14,887 nt of DNA from Pseudomonadota bacterium (GTDB lineage: Bacteria > Pseudomonadota > Gammaproteobacteria > Burkholderiales > Burkholderiaceae_D), in the NCBI GenBank assembly GCA_023416415.1, contig JAEZHR010000294.1, forward strand, positions 1 through 14,887. Direction: 5' to 3'. The notes beneath the pieces were generated by a model. It did not search any database. It worked only from the letters and a program-made list of their open reading frames with translations, and was not told the DNA's origin. The position numbers were made by a program, and so were the translations under genes. Position 1 is the stretch's first letter. Each line of letters starts with the position of its first letter. Of this stretch, positions 1 through 6,455 are shown one piece after another.

Positions 1-1148
1 CTCCTGCGCGGCGAATCGTTGTGCACGGCGTGGGCCAGCAGGTCCTTGCCGGTGCCTGTCTCGCCGGTGATCAGGATGGGAATGTCACTGTCCTTGACCT
101 TTTCCAGCTTCCCGATGAGGGCCGACACCCGCGCATCGCCGGTATCCAGGTAGCGCAGGCTGGACAGGCGTGCCGGTGCACGGGCCGGCGATTGTGCAAG
201 ACGCGCGGCACACGACGTGCTGCTGGAGAACCGCACCGCGGCGCGCCCGTGCACGCGCACGCCGCTCGGCAGGCACATCCGCAGCAGCTGCGGTGCAGCG
301 ATGCGGTAGTGGTCGTACAGGGCCGAAACCGTGATGCCAAACAGCGAGTGCAGCGTATGCGTGGACAGGGCCTGCGGCGACAGGCCAAGCTGGAACAGCC
401 CGCTTCGGTTGGCGCCGATGAAGCGCCCGCCCGGAGAGAACGAAACGAGCCCCTCCATCAGCGTGCCGATGAATTCGGGGCGGCTATGGAAGTGCAAGGT
501 AATGCCGTCTTCGAACGCGGCGGTGAAGAGCTGGTTCTCGATCATTTGCGCCGACATGCGGACCAGCGCCATCGTATGGCGATGGAAGCCACTGCGATCG
601 CCGGTCACGTCGAGTATGCCCGCAAGTTGACCGCGCGCATCGAAGATCGGCGCGGCCGAACAGGTGAGTATGTGGTTGGCGCGCAGGTAGTGCTCATTCG
701 CGTGCACCAGCATCGGCACGCCTTCGGCGATTGCCGTGCCGATCGCGTTCGTGCCGCGCCGCTGCTCCGACCATGCCACACCCGGCGTCAAGGCCACGCG
801 GCGAGCCTTTTCCAGGAAGTCATCGTCACCCAGCGCATGCATGATCACACCCTGCGCGTCGGTCAGGATCACCATGCTGTGGGTGTTGACGATCTGTTCG
901 TAGAGCGTCTCCATCACTGGCAGCGCATGACTGTGCAGGATGCGGTTGCGTTCGATCACGAGCGCAAGCTCGGCACATCCGAGCGGAGCGACTTCAGGAT
1001 TGTCGCTGGCGTCCAGACCGTAGCCGGCGCAGCGCTGGTGGGACAGGGTGACCATGGCAACATGGTCGACAGCAGGAAGCATGCCCGGCGGCATGCGGAG
1101 AGGCGAACCCGTCAGGGATGCGCTTCGATGATCCAATGAAGTCTCCAT
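1..1148 (-). CDS. AcoR-family sigma-54-dependent transcriptional activator (3' end beyond window)
   Basis: About 382 codons are visible, reading leftward off position 1. This is an enhancer-binding protein that would activate a sigma-54 promoter on sensing a small ligand. Seen: a GAF-type sensor at about residues 75-185 with the typical stretch GVAWSEQRRGTNAIGTAI; a PAS-like segment at about 210-290 (FSPGGRFIGANRSGLFQLG); then the start of the AAA+ domain with Walker A GETGTGKD at residues 362-369 (usual GETGTGKE). The rest of the AAA+ domain, including the GAFTGA loop, and the Fis-type helix-turn-helix would lie beyond the window. ATG 1146-1148 is the first in-frame start that keeps the N-terminal family block (LSHQRCAGYGLD, LVIERNRILHSHALPV). 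Its ribosome site is weak, so the ATGs near 1094 and 1082 are alternatives. AcoR-type proteins often control alcohol, aldehyde, ketone or acetoin catabolism; the target here is not visible. Confidence 0.93.
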   Translation of the reverse strand, partial: METSLDHRSASLTGSPLRMPPGMLPAVDHVAMVTLSHQRCAGYGLDASDNPEVAPLGCAELALVIERNRILHSHALPVMETLYEQIVNTHSMVILTDAQGVIMHALGDDDFLEKARRVALTPGVAWSEQRRGTNAIGTAIAEGVPMLVHANEHYLRANHILTCSAAPIFDARGQLAGILDVTGDRSGFHRHTMALVRMSAQMIENQLFTAAFEDGITLHFHSRPEFIGTLMEGLVSFSPGGRFIGANRSGLFQLGLSPQALSTHTLHSLFGITVSALYDHYRIAAPQLLRMCLPSGVRVHGRAAVRFSSSTSCAARLAQSPARAPARLSSLRYLDTGDARVSALIGKLEKVKDSDIPILITGETGTGKDLLAHAVHNDSPRR

Positions 1149-1536
1149 GTCGGAAATGGCGCGCGGTATCTTCCGCTTCGGTCGCCAAGGATGGTGCCTC
1201 GTCGCGCAACCTTATCGGCACAACAACGGACACGCAAAAACGGCGGTCGCCTCGCTGACGAAGCCGCGCTTCATCATACGCCAGCAGCACATCGTCGCTT
1301 GAGATTGCGCAAGCATTCGCACGACTATCCGGGTGCAGATGCTCTGCAAGGCTGGAGCAACTTCGCTGCAGGCGCGGATTGTTCCCGGCGGCGGACAACT
1401 CCCGCGCCGATTGTTGCGGCGTCTTGTCGCAATGTATCGTTCCTTGCGCCCTTGCAATAACTTGCTTCGGCAATAGAAAGGGCGATCGTCGCTGGCTATA
1501 GTCAACTTCACCCATCACGGGAAATTGGAGATTGAC
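1149..1536. other. Divergent non-coding spacer between the activator and the WXXGXW gene
   Basis: No convincing gene is seen on either strand. The spacer holds two copies of GATTGTT in similar contexts (1377-1383 and 1409-1415, 32 bp apart). Right after them comes a partly inverted CGCAAT element (about 1427-1434). This could be an upstream activating site, which is inference. A TATAGT box at 1498-1503 is a reasonable -10 for the downstream gene but has no good -35 partner. I did not find a clear -24/-12 sigma-54 promoter. Confidence 0.4.
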
Positions 1537-1935
1537 ATGAAACGCATCCTCATTGCCGCCACCCTTGCGCTCGCCGGCGCAGCCGCACTTCCGGCCTATG
1601 CAAATCCCCATGTCGACTTCCAGATCGTCATCGGCAACGCGCCTCCACCGCCGCGTCATGAAGTCGTGCCTCCGCCGCGCCCACATCAGGTCTGGGTGCC
1701 AGGCTACTGGTCCTGGTCCGGACACCGGCATGTGTGGGTGGCCGGGCACTGGGAACGCGCACGCGTCGGCCAGCACTTCCGCGCGCCGCACTGGCAGCGT
1801 GTGCACAACGGTTGGCACTTCGACCGCGGCGGATGGGAGCGCAAACCGCATGACCGGCATCCATCCGAGAAGCGTCATGACAAGCGCCACGACAACAGGC
1901 ACGGCGGGCACGACTACCGCGGTCCGCACCGCTGA
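1537..1935 (+). CDS. Secreted YXWGXW/WXXGXW-repeat protein with His-rich tail
   Basis: 132 residues. The start is ATG 1537, chosen because GGAG lies about 8 nt upstream and a clean signal peptide follows; an in-frame ATG four codons earlier lacks this. Seen: signal peptide with positive n-region and Ala/Leu core, likely cut after PAYA (residue 22); proline-rich linker at 35-50; repeats WVPGYW (53-58) and WVAGHW (67-72); further Trp/His pairs up to about residue 100; then a charged tail with seven histidines in the last 30 residues (RHDK, RHDN, RHGGH). Proteins of this repeat type are common in proteobacterial periplasms and their function is not established. The His tail suggests metal binding or an envelope role, which is inference. 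A hairpin with arms GCGAGC and GCTCGC (1936-1955) directly follows the stop but has no T-run. Confidence 0.85.
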   Translation: MKRILIAATLALAGAAALPAYANPHVDFQIVIGNAPPPPRHEVVPPPRPHQVWVPGYWSWSGHRHVWVAGHWERARVGQHFRAPHWQRVHNGWHFDRGGWERKPHDRHPSEKRHDKRHDNRHGGHDYRGPHR

Positions 1936-2040
1936 GCGAGCCGCCGGCTGCTCGCACGGGAATATGGCCAGCCTCCGCACCCGGCGGCAATGGCATATCT
2001 TCCGTTGGTGCCGTCCGGCCTTGATCCGGAGAAGCGCGCA

Positions 2041-2358
2041 TGAAGATCCGCCTGAAGCATTGCCAGAGCACGTCATCGTGATCACCGGCGCCACCAGCGG
2101 CACCGGCCTCCCCACCGCGCGACAGGCGGCGGCGCGAGGAAAGACGATGTGCGTCGCATCGCAAGCCTGGCAACATGAGCGCTTCGTCGGCTTCGAAACC
2201 AGATGCGGAGATCGGCCTGCGCGACTAGAACGACGAAGTTTCCGCTTCCCACATGCGTCAGCGCTTCTAACTTCCGGGCGTGGTGCATGGATCGCTGGCC
2301 TCCCTGCCGCGCCTGAAATCGAAGGGGGGCGCACTGATCAACATGGCCCCGGCCAGGG
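2041..2358 (+). pseudogene. Remnant of a short-chain dehydrogenase/reductase (SDR)
   Basis: Two pieces of an SDR are readable in order but in different frames. From 2048 one frame gives PPEALPEHVIVITGATSGTG followed by TARQAAARGK. This matches the Rossmann N-terminus of SDRs (usual TGASSGIG). From 2232 a second frame gives NDEVSASHMRQRF, a stop, then GVVHGSLASLPRLKSKGGAL and INM. This matches the block before and including strand 5 (EEVSLEDMRRLFDTNFWGVV type, then GSLAALPHLR and GGALIN). Stops occur in the second frame at 2226-2228 and 2268-2270. Between the blocks roughly 60-70 residues expected in the family are missing, including the NAG motif. The catalytic Ser/Tyr/Lys region is absent downstream. 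The gene therefore carries a frameshift, stops and deletions and cannot make an enzyme. Coordinates are approximate. Confidence 0.72.
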
Positions 2359-2430
2359 CAATGCCTGCCGATGGAACCTGCCCGCTGCTCCCTTCACTCA
2401 TTTATGCATCACACGCAGCCGGAGGAGGCC

Positions 2431-2583
2431 ATGGGCAGCATCATCAGCACCGTATTTGCCTTGATCGCCGCCGCCCCGATCCTGTGTGGCATCGCGGTGT
2501 GTGCATGCTTTTTGTGCAGGCGCGCGCATCGCGAGGCCGAAGTGACAATCGGACCGCACGCCACATTGGTCGGACGCGACTAA
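2431..2583 (+). CDS. Small Cys-rich single-span membrane protein, function unknown
   Basis: 50 residues; not recognised. The start is ATG 2431 because GGAGGAGG sits 2 nt before it, one of the strongest ribosome sites in the window. An in-frame ATG at 2371 would add 20 unlikely residues. Seen: one hydrophobic helix at about residues 4-28 (STVFALIAAAPILCGIAVCA) with cysteines at 19, 24, 26 and 29. It is followed by CRRAHRE and a short polar tail, so the positive-inside rule places the C-terminus in the cytoplasm. It lies between the SDR remnant and a glutathione S-transferase gene. It could be a genuine small membrane protein or a chance reading frame; the ribosome site and helix favour the former. 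Confidence 0.5.
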   Translation: MGSIISTVFALIAAAPILCGIAVCACFLCRRAHREAEVTIGPHATLVGRD

Positions 2584-2707
2584 GCCGCCGGCCCGCGACG
2601 GAATCGTGCCCGCGCGAAGCAGGACCTTCCGCAATCGTTTGTGCCTGCCCCGCAAACCTTGTCGCGGTTCGCCTTGTCCAAACTGCCTCACAGGCAGGGG
2701 ACAGGAC

Positions 2708-3457
2708 ATGCGAGATATCCGCTATGAACTTTATTACTGGCCGGACATTCAGGGGCGCGGGGAATTCGTGCGCCTCGCATTGGAGGACGCCGGCGCCGAT
2801 TACGTGGACGTCGCACGCCATGCCGAAAGCGCCGGCATGGGGGTGCCTGCCATGATGGAGTTCCTGGAAGGCACAAAAACACCGTATCGACCATTTGCGC
2901 CGCCCTTTCTGAAGGCGGGAGAGCAAGTCATTGCGCAGACCGCGAACATCCTGCTCTTCCTGGGGCCGCGTCTGGGCCTTGCACCGGCCGACGAAGCAGC
3001 TCGCCTCTGGACGCACCAGCTGCAGCTGACCATTGCCGACCTGGTGGTGGAAGTCCACAACACCCACCATCCGATCGGGAGCGACCTGTACTACAGCGAA
3101 CAGAAGGCCGAAGCGGCACGACGCACGCGGGATTTTCTTCAGGCCCGGCTGCCGAAATTCCTCGACTATTTCGAATCCGTGCTCGAGAACAATCCGGACG
3201 GCAGCGACTGGATGGCCGGGCGCACCACGACCTACGTCGACCTATCGATGTTCCAGATGATCGCCGGGCTGCGCTACGCCTTTCCCAAGGCCATGGCGCA
3301 GATGGAAGGCGACATTCCAATGCTCGTGGCCCTGCACGACAGGGTGGCGGCACGCCCGCACATCAAGACCTACCTCAGGTCGAAACGTCGGATTCACTTC
3401 AACGAGGATGGCATCTTCCGGCATTACCCGGAACTCGATGCCGGTGCATCAGACTGA
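2708..3457 (+). CDS. Glutathione S-transferase family protein
   Basis: 249 residues. The start is ATG 2708, with AGGGGA 6 nt upstream; the reading frame stays open further 5' but without family-like sequence. It would conjugate glutathione to electrophiles in the cytoplasm; the substrate is unknown. Seen: thioredoxin-fold N-terminus YELYYWPDIQGRGEFVRLAL resembling the sigma/alpha/mu-type start (Y then RGRAE); glutathione-site segment QTANILLFLG; all-helical C-terminal domain with the N-capping motif region TYVDLSMFQMI; and a tail ending near YPELDAGASD. A small hairpin (CTGCCT 2683-2688 and AGGCAG 2692-2697) overlaps the ribosome site. The gene ends 3 bp from the convergent next gene. The family is confident, the class less so. 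Confidence 0.88.
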   Translation: MRDIRYELYYWPDIQGRGEFVRLALEDAGADYVDVARHAESAGMGVPAMMEFLEGTKTPYRPFAPPFLKAGEQVIAQTANILLFLGPRLGLAPADEAARLWTHQLQLTIADLVVEVHNTHHPIGSDLYYSEQKAEAARRTRDFLQARLPKFLDYFESVLENNPDGSDWMAGRTTTYVDLSMFQMIAGLRYAFPKAMAQMEGDIPMLVALHDRVAARPHIKTYLRSKRRIHFNEDGIFRHYPELDAGASD

Positions 3458-3460
3458 GCT

Positions 3461-3988
3461 TCAGTAGTACTTCTTCAGAATTTCATCGAAGGCCTGCTGC
3501 GCGGTCTTGCCTGCAATCATCTGCGCATCGATTTCAGCCGTATGCTGAGCGATGGTCGGTGGCAGCCACTGGCGGTTTTCCTTGTAGTAGGCGTAGCGCT
3601 CGGCTGCCTTTTGCTCGGCCACGCGTGCTGCGCTGGTACGGGTTCCACTGCCGGTCGCGCGCGGCACGCGCGCGCCCTTGGCGCTGGAGACGAAACCGAT
3701 ACGTTGGCCGGAAATGGCCGCCTTGATCTGGTCGATCGAAAAGAACTGGGTCGCGTTCGCTCCCGTGAACGCATCGTCTTCCGGCCGCAGCAGATGGTGG
3801 TTGCGATCGAAAACCATCGCCTTGCCCACTTCATTGATCACCTGGTAGCTGGGGGCCGGACCGCCTGAGACGAGCGAAAACTGCACCCGCTCGCCATAGC
3901 TGCTCATCTTCTCCAGAACATTCTTCAGAAACTCGGTTTCGAGGCTGTCCACGTTACCGTTCCAACGTTTGCCTTTGCTTGTAGCCAA
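3461..3988 (-). CDS. Conserved-looking hypothetical protein, TTG start
   Basis: 175 residues; not recognised. The start is TTG 3986-3988 (read on the minus strand), preceded at 7 nt by GAGAG in an AT-rich leader. No ATG gives a better start. Seen: a soluble, mixed-charge protein without signal peptide or membrane helix. The N-terminal part is helix-like (SLETEFLKNVLEKMSSYGER), the middle has a VINEVGKAMVFDRNHHLL segment, and a low-complexity basic linker (RVPRATGSGTRTSAAR) runs at about 108-125. The end is a lysine/tyrosine-rich helical region (AAERYAYYKENRQW to FDEILKKYY). The linker suggests two domains. Steady codon use and a full-length frame support a real gene. No function is proposed. 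Confidence 0.75.
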   Translation of the reverse strand: MATSKGKRWNGNVDSLETEFLKNVLEKMSSYGERVQFSLVSGGPAPSYQVINEVGKAMVFDRNHHLLRPEDDAFTGANATQFFSIDQIKAAISGQRIGFVSSAKGARVPRATGSGTRTSAARVAEQKAAERYAYYKENRQWLPPTIAQHTAEIDAQMIAGKTAQQAFDEILKKYY

Positions 3989-4215
3989 TCTGATCTCTCA
4001 ATAAATTCGATGAAAACAACGCCCTGCTTGCGCGCCGCATTGCGCGGCGCTCATAGCGTACCGTGCGGGACGCGCTGTCGAGGCGCGCCAGATCAAGAGC
4101 GCCGGCAATGCTCGCGTGTCCGGTCGCACGCGCGACAAATCCGTGAACATTCCCTGCACAGGGGAAAAGGTCGCGCATTCTATCGCAAGCTCCCTGTGCG
4201 CCGTAACCATGCAGA

Positions 4216-4221
4216 TATAAT
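4216..4221 (+). promoter_or_regulatory. Consensus -10 box (TATAAT) of psd
   Basis: TATAAT is a perfect match to the sigma-70 -10 element, 30 bp before the psd start codon. It implies a leader of about 23 nt. No convincing -35 hexamer lies 16-18 bp upstream, so the promoter may need an activator or be moderate. The 4009-4215 spacer otherwise holds only GC-rich hairpins (for example GCGCCGC around an AATGC-type loop near 4030-4050) and no gene. Confidence 0.55.
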
Positions 4222-4250
4222 CGCCCGACTCTTTTTCCCCATGACACGCC

Positions 4251-5093
4251 ATGCGTCTATCCGTCTTGCATCAGTACTTGCTTCCGAAACAAGCGCTCAC
4301 CGAACTCGCCGGCCGCTTCGCGCGCGGTGAAGGCAGCCGCTTCACGCAACCGGTGATTCGCTGGTTCGTGCGGCGCTACGGCGTGAACATGAACGAAGCC
4401 CAAAACCCCGACATCGCCAGCTATCCGAGCTTCAACGATTTCTTCACGCGCGCGCTGCGCGACGACGCCCGGCCGCTGGCAGATGCCGACTTCGTCTGTC
4501 CGGTCGACGGCGCGATCAGCCAGTTCGGCTCCATCGAACACGACCAGATCATCCAGGCCAAGGGGCACCGCTACTCGACCACGGCATTGCTCGGCGGCGA
4601 TGCCGCGCTGGCCGCCTCCTTCGAGCATGGCAGCTTCGCCACACTTTACCTGAGCCCACGCGACTATCACCGCATCCACATGCCCTGCGACGGACGGCTG
4701 ATGCGCATGATCTACGTTCCCGGCGCGCTGTTCTCGGTGAACCCGGCCACCGCGCGCGGCGTACCCGGACTGTTCGCACGCAACGAGCGCGTGGTGTGCC
4801 TGTTCGATTCAGCCTTCGGTCCCTTCGCGCTGGTACTGGTCGGCGCGACCATCGTCGGCAGCATGGCCACCGTCTGGCATGGCACGGTCAATCCGCCACG
4901 TTCGGGAACCGTGCGCGAGTGGCACTACTCGGATCAGGAAATCGTGCTGGAGAAAGGAGCCGAAATGGGCCGCTTCCTGCTCGGCTCCACCGTCGTGATG
5001 CTCTTCCCCAAAGATGTGATTGCCTTCAACCCCGAATGGACCGCAACCCGCGCTATCCGGATGGGCGAAGCAATGGGACGCAAGCCCGTCTAG
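4251..5093 (+). CDS. psd: Phosphatidylserine decarboxylase proenzyme
   Basis: 280 residues. It decarboxylates phosphatidylserine to phosphatidylethanolamine at the inner membrane. It is made as a proenzyme that cleaves itself to form a pyruvoyl-bearing alpha chain and a beta chain. Seen: family N-terminus LHQYLLPKQALTELAGRFA; FNDFFTRALR at 61-70; VCPVDGAISQFG with the charge-relay Asp86; SPRDYHRIHMP with His143; and the cleavage motif LGST at 244-247, where Ser246 becomes the pyruvoyl group. These correspond to the Asp-His-Ser triad of E. coli Psd. The length is slightly shorter than E. coli Psd (322). The start codon has no good Shine-Dalgarno but fits the family N-terminus. It is followed after 4 bp by the yjbQ-type gene, so they are probably one operon. 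Confidence 0.96.
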   Translation: MRLSVLHQYLLPKQALTELAGRFARGEGSRFTQPVIRWFVRRYGVNMNEAQNPDIASYPSFNDFFTRALRDDARPLADADFVCPVDGAISQFGSIEHDQIIQAKGHRYSTTALLGGDAALAASFEHGSFATLYLSPRDYHRIHMPCDGRLMRMIYVPGALFSVNPATARGVPGLFARNERVVCLFDSAFGPFALVLVGATIVGSMATVWHGTVNPPRSGTVREWHYSDQEIVLEKGAEMGRFLLGSTVVMLFPKDVIAFNPEWTATRAIRMGEAMGRKPV

Positions 5094-5097
5094 AGCG

Positions 5098-5517
5098 ATG
5101 CTCCCCCACCAGGCCACGCTCACCGTTCCGACCAGCGGTCGCGGCACGCGCAACATTACCGACGCGGTGCAGAAGATCGTGCGCGCCTCGGGCATCGGCG
5201 TGGGCATCGCAAATGTCTTCCTGCGGCACACCAGCTGCTCGCTGGTGATCACTGAAAACGCCGACCCGGACGTGCGCCACGATCTCGAAACCGTGTTCGC
5301 ACGCCTGGCGCCCGACGCCGATCCGGCGTATCGCCACGCGCTCGAGGGTCCGGATGACATGGCAGCCCATGCGCGCAGCGTGCTCGCCGGCCCCGCTCTG
5401 ACGATACCGGTCGGCGGTGGCCGCCTGCTGCTGGGCACCTGGCAAGGCATCTTCCTGTGGGAGCACCGTACCGCCCCGCAGCGGCGCGAGGTCGTTGTCA
5501 CGGTGATGGGCGCCTGA
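5098..5517 (+). CDS. YjbQ/UPF0047 family protein (secondary thiamine-phosphate synthase type)
   Basis: 139 residues. The start is ATG 5098, 4 bp after the psd stop; longer in-frame starts would lie inside psd. Members of this family show weak thiamine-phosphate synthase activity, and the E. coli member can relieve a thiE defect; the true physiological role is uncertain. Seen: HTSCSLVITENADPDVRHDL at 44-63, EGPDDMAAHARS at 83-94, and GTWQGIFLWEHR at 113-124. These are the conserved family blocks with the metal/phosphate-site histidines and glutamate. The length is typical. The tight spacing and weak ribosome site suggest translational coupling to psd. No functional link between the two genes is implied by the sequence. 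Confidence 0.92.
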   Translation: MLPHQATLTVPTSGRGTRNITDAVQKIVRASGIGVGIANVFLRHTSCSLVITENADPDVRHDLETVFARLAPDADPAYRHALEGPDDMAAHARSVLAGPALTIPVGGGRLLLGTWQGIFLWEHRTAPQRREVVVTVMGA

Positions 5518-5545
5518 GCAGCCGGCGCGACCCAGGCCGCTGGCG

Positions 5546-5566
5546 TGTCCGGAGTGCCTTCGGACA
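5546..5566 (+). terminator. Possible terminator of psd-yjbQ
   Basis: A 9-bp stem (TGTCCGGAG with CTTCGGACA, one G-T pair) closes on a TGC loop 28 bp after the yjbQ stop. The following GTTCCTTCCT is only pyrimidine-rich, so intrinsic termination would be weak. It lies just before the next promoter. Confidence 0.4.
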
Positions 5567-5582
5567 GTTCCTTCCTGTCAAG

Positions 5583-5610
5583 TTGACGAAAACGCGCAAG
5601 CGTCTATACT
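5583..5610 (+). promoter_or_regulatory. Strong sigma-70-type promoter upstream of rnk
   Basis: TTGACG (5583-5588) and TATACT (5605-5610) are separated by 16 bp, each one or two bases from consensus. Transcription would start near 5617. That leaves about 374 nt before the rnk start codon. Confidence 0.65.
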
Positions 5611-5616
5611 CCGTCC

Positions 5617-5990
5617 GGATCGCGTCTGCGTTCCTCGTCGTTTTCCCGATTTTCCCGATACCGCAGTGACATACTTGGCCGCATCCCCTGCTCGCATTCG
5701 TCCTGTCCGCCGCCCCGCGGACCGGATGCACGCGGCCGCGTCCCTGCACGGTCCGGTGGCCCTTGCGCAGCGACACGCGCGACTCTCCGGCCGAAATCTC
5801 GCCTGCCACACCCTGGCTCGGTGAGCGCCTGAAAACCCGGTCCGGGTTCTCCGCCTCCCCGAGCCGCCACACGGTCCGAACGCATATGCGCGGTCCGCTT
5901 CCCTGAACCTGAATCACCGCGAACCCGAAATCAGCAGCACCGGCCCCAGCGTGGGCGCCGGCCTTCACTGAAACGCCACGGAGCACAACC
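5617..5990 (+). other. Long untranslated leader of rnk
   Basis: No convincing gene is seen. Structures: a repeated TTTCCCGAT (about 5641-5658); a tight hairpin AACCCG/CGGGTT near 5834-5848; and a 9-bp stem with one bulge just before the ribosome site (CCGGC CCCA at 5940-5948, loop GCG, TGGG C GCCGG at 5952-5961). None is followed by a T-run. It may hold a regulatory RNA or a short leader peptide, but I cannot assign a known riboswitch class. Confidence 0.4.
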
Positions 5991-6404
5991 ATGGAAAACA
6001 AACCCAAGATCGTCGTTACCTCGCTCGACCTGGAGCGCCTTGAAGCTCTGCTCGACGCTTTTGCGGATTCCGACAATCCTCTCCATCACAACCTGATGCA
6101 GGAACTCGGCCGCGCCGAGATCGTGGAGCCGGACCAGATCCCGCCAGGTGTGGTCACGATGCGCTCGACCGTGCGCTTCGTGGTCGAGTCGACCGGCGAG
6201 GAGTTTTGCAAGACCCTGGTCTATCCGCGCGAAGCCGACGGCAGCGAAGATCGCATCTCGGTGCTGGCGCCGATCGGCAGTGCCCTGCTCGGCCTGTCCG
6301 AAGGCGAGCGCATCGAATGGACAGTGCCGGGACGCGGCGTGGTCCCGGTGCGCATCGTCGAAGTGATCTATCAACCGGAGCGTGCCGGAGAACTGCACCG
6401 CTGA
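5991..6404 (+). CDS. rnk: Regulator of nucleoside diphosphate kinase (GreA/GreB-like)
   Basis: 137 residues, the family's usual length. The start is ATG 5991 with GGAG about 10 nt upstream. Rnk proteins consist of a short N-terminal coiled region and a C-terminal FKBP-like domain resembling that of GreA/GreB. They bind RNA polymerase in competition with Gre factors and were named for an effect on nucleoside diphosphate kinase levels. Seen: N-terminal helices SLDLERLEALLDAFADSDNP and LMQELGRAEIVEPDQIPPGV; then the C-terminal domain with VTMRSTVRFV, TLVYPREADGSEDRISVLAP, IGSALLGLSEGERIEW and IVEVIYQPE. These are the typical Gre C-terminal signatures. The gene is preceded by an unusually long leader and followed after 51 bp by an ABC exporter with its own promoter. 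Confidence 0.93.
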   Translation: MENKPKIVVTSLDLERLEALLDAFADSDNPLHHNLMQELGRAEIVEPDQIPPGVVTMRSTVRFVVESTGEEFCKTLVYPREADGSEDRISVLAPIGSALLGLSEGERIEWTVPGRGVVPVRIVEVIYQPERAGELHR

Positions 6405-6420
6405 GCCGATCCGTGACCAT

Positions 6421-6429
6421 TGCTACAAT
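6421..6429 (+). promoter_or_regulatory. Extended -10 promoter of the ABC exporter operon
   Basis: TGC-TACAAT matches the TGn extended -10 form. It lies in the 51-bp gap after rnk and 26 bp before the GTG start. There is no good -35, as is common for extended -10 promoters. Confidence 0.5.
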
Positions 6430-6455
6430 CGCTCCTTCACCCCGGAGGAAAGCAC

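Noticed and set aside
21..1139. Long plus-strand open frame (372 codons)
   Set aside because: It is the antisense shadow of the sigma-54 activator; the minus strand shows GAF and Walker A motifs, while the plus frame is Arg/His/Gln-rich and protein-unlike.
994..2334. Minus-strand open frame of 446 codons
   Set aside because: It crosses the spacer and runs antisense to the WXXGXW gene; no domain is recognisable and the composition is typical of shadow frames in GC-rich DNA.
2708..3988. GST plus convergent gene as a toxin-antitoxin or defence pair
   Set aside because: The genes are convergent, the first is a plain GST and the second shows no toxin or antitoxin feature.
5834..5848. Hairpin AACCCG/CGGGTT as a terminator inside the rnk leader
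   Set aside because: Short stem and no T-run follows; it may be an RNA structure but not a supported terminator.
5498..6076. Minus-strand open frame of 192 codons over the rnk leader
   Set aside because: No recognisable motif, it overlaps the yjbQ end, the promoter and the rnk start, and it has biased Arg/Gly/Ser composition.
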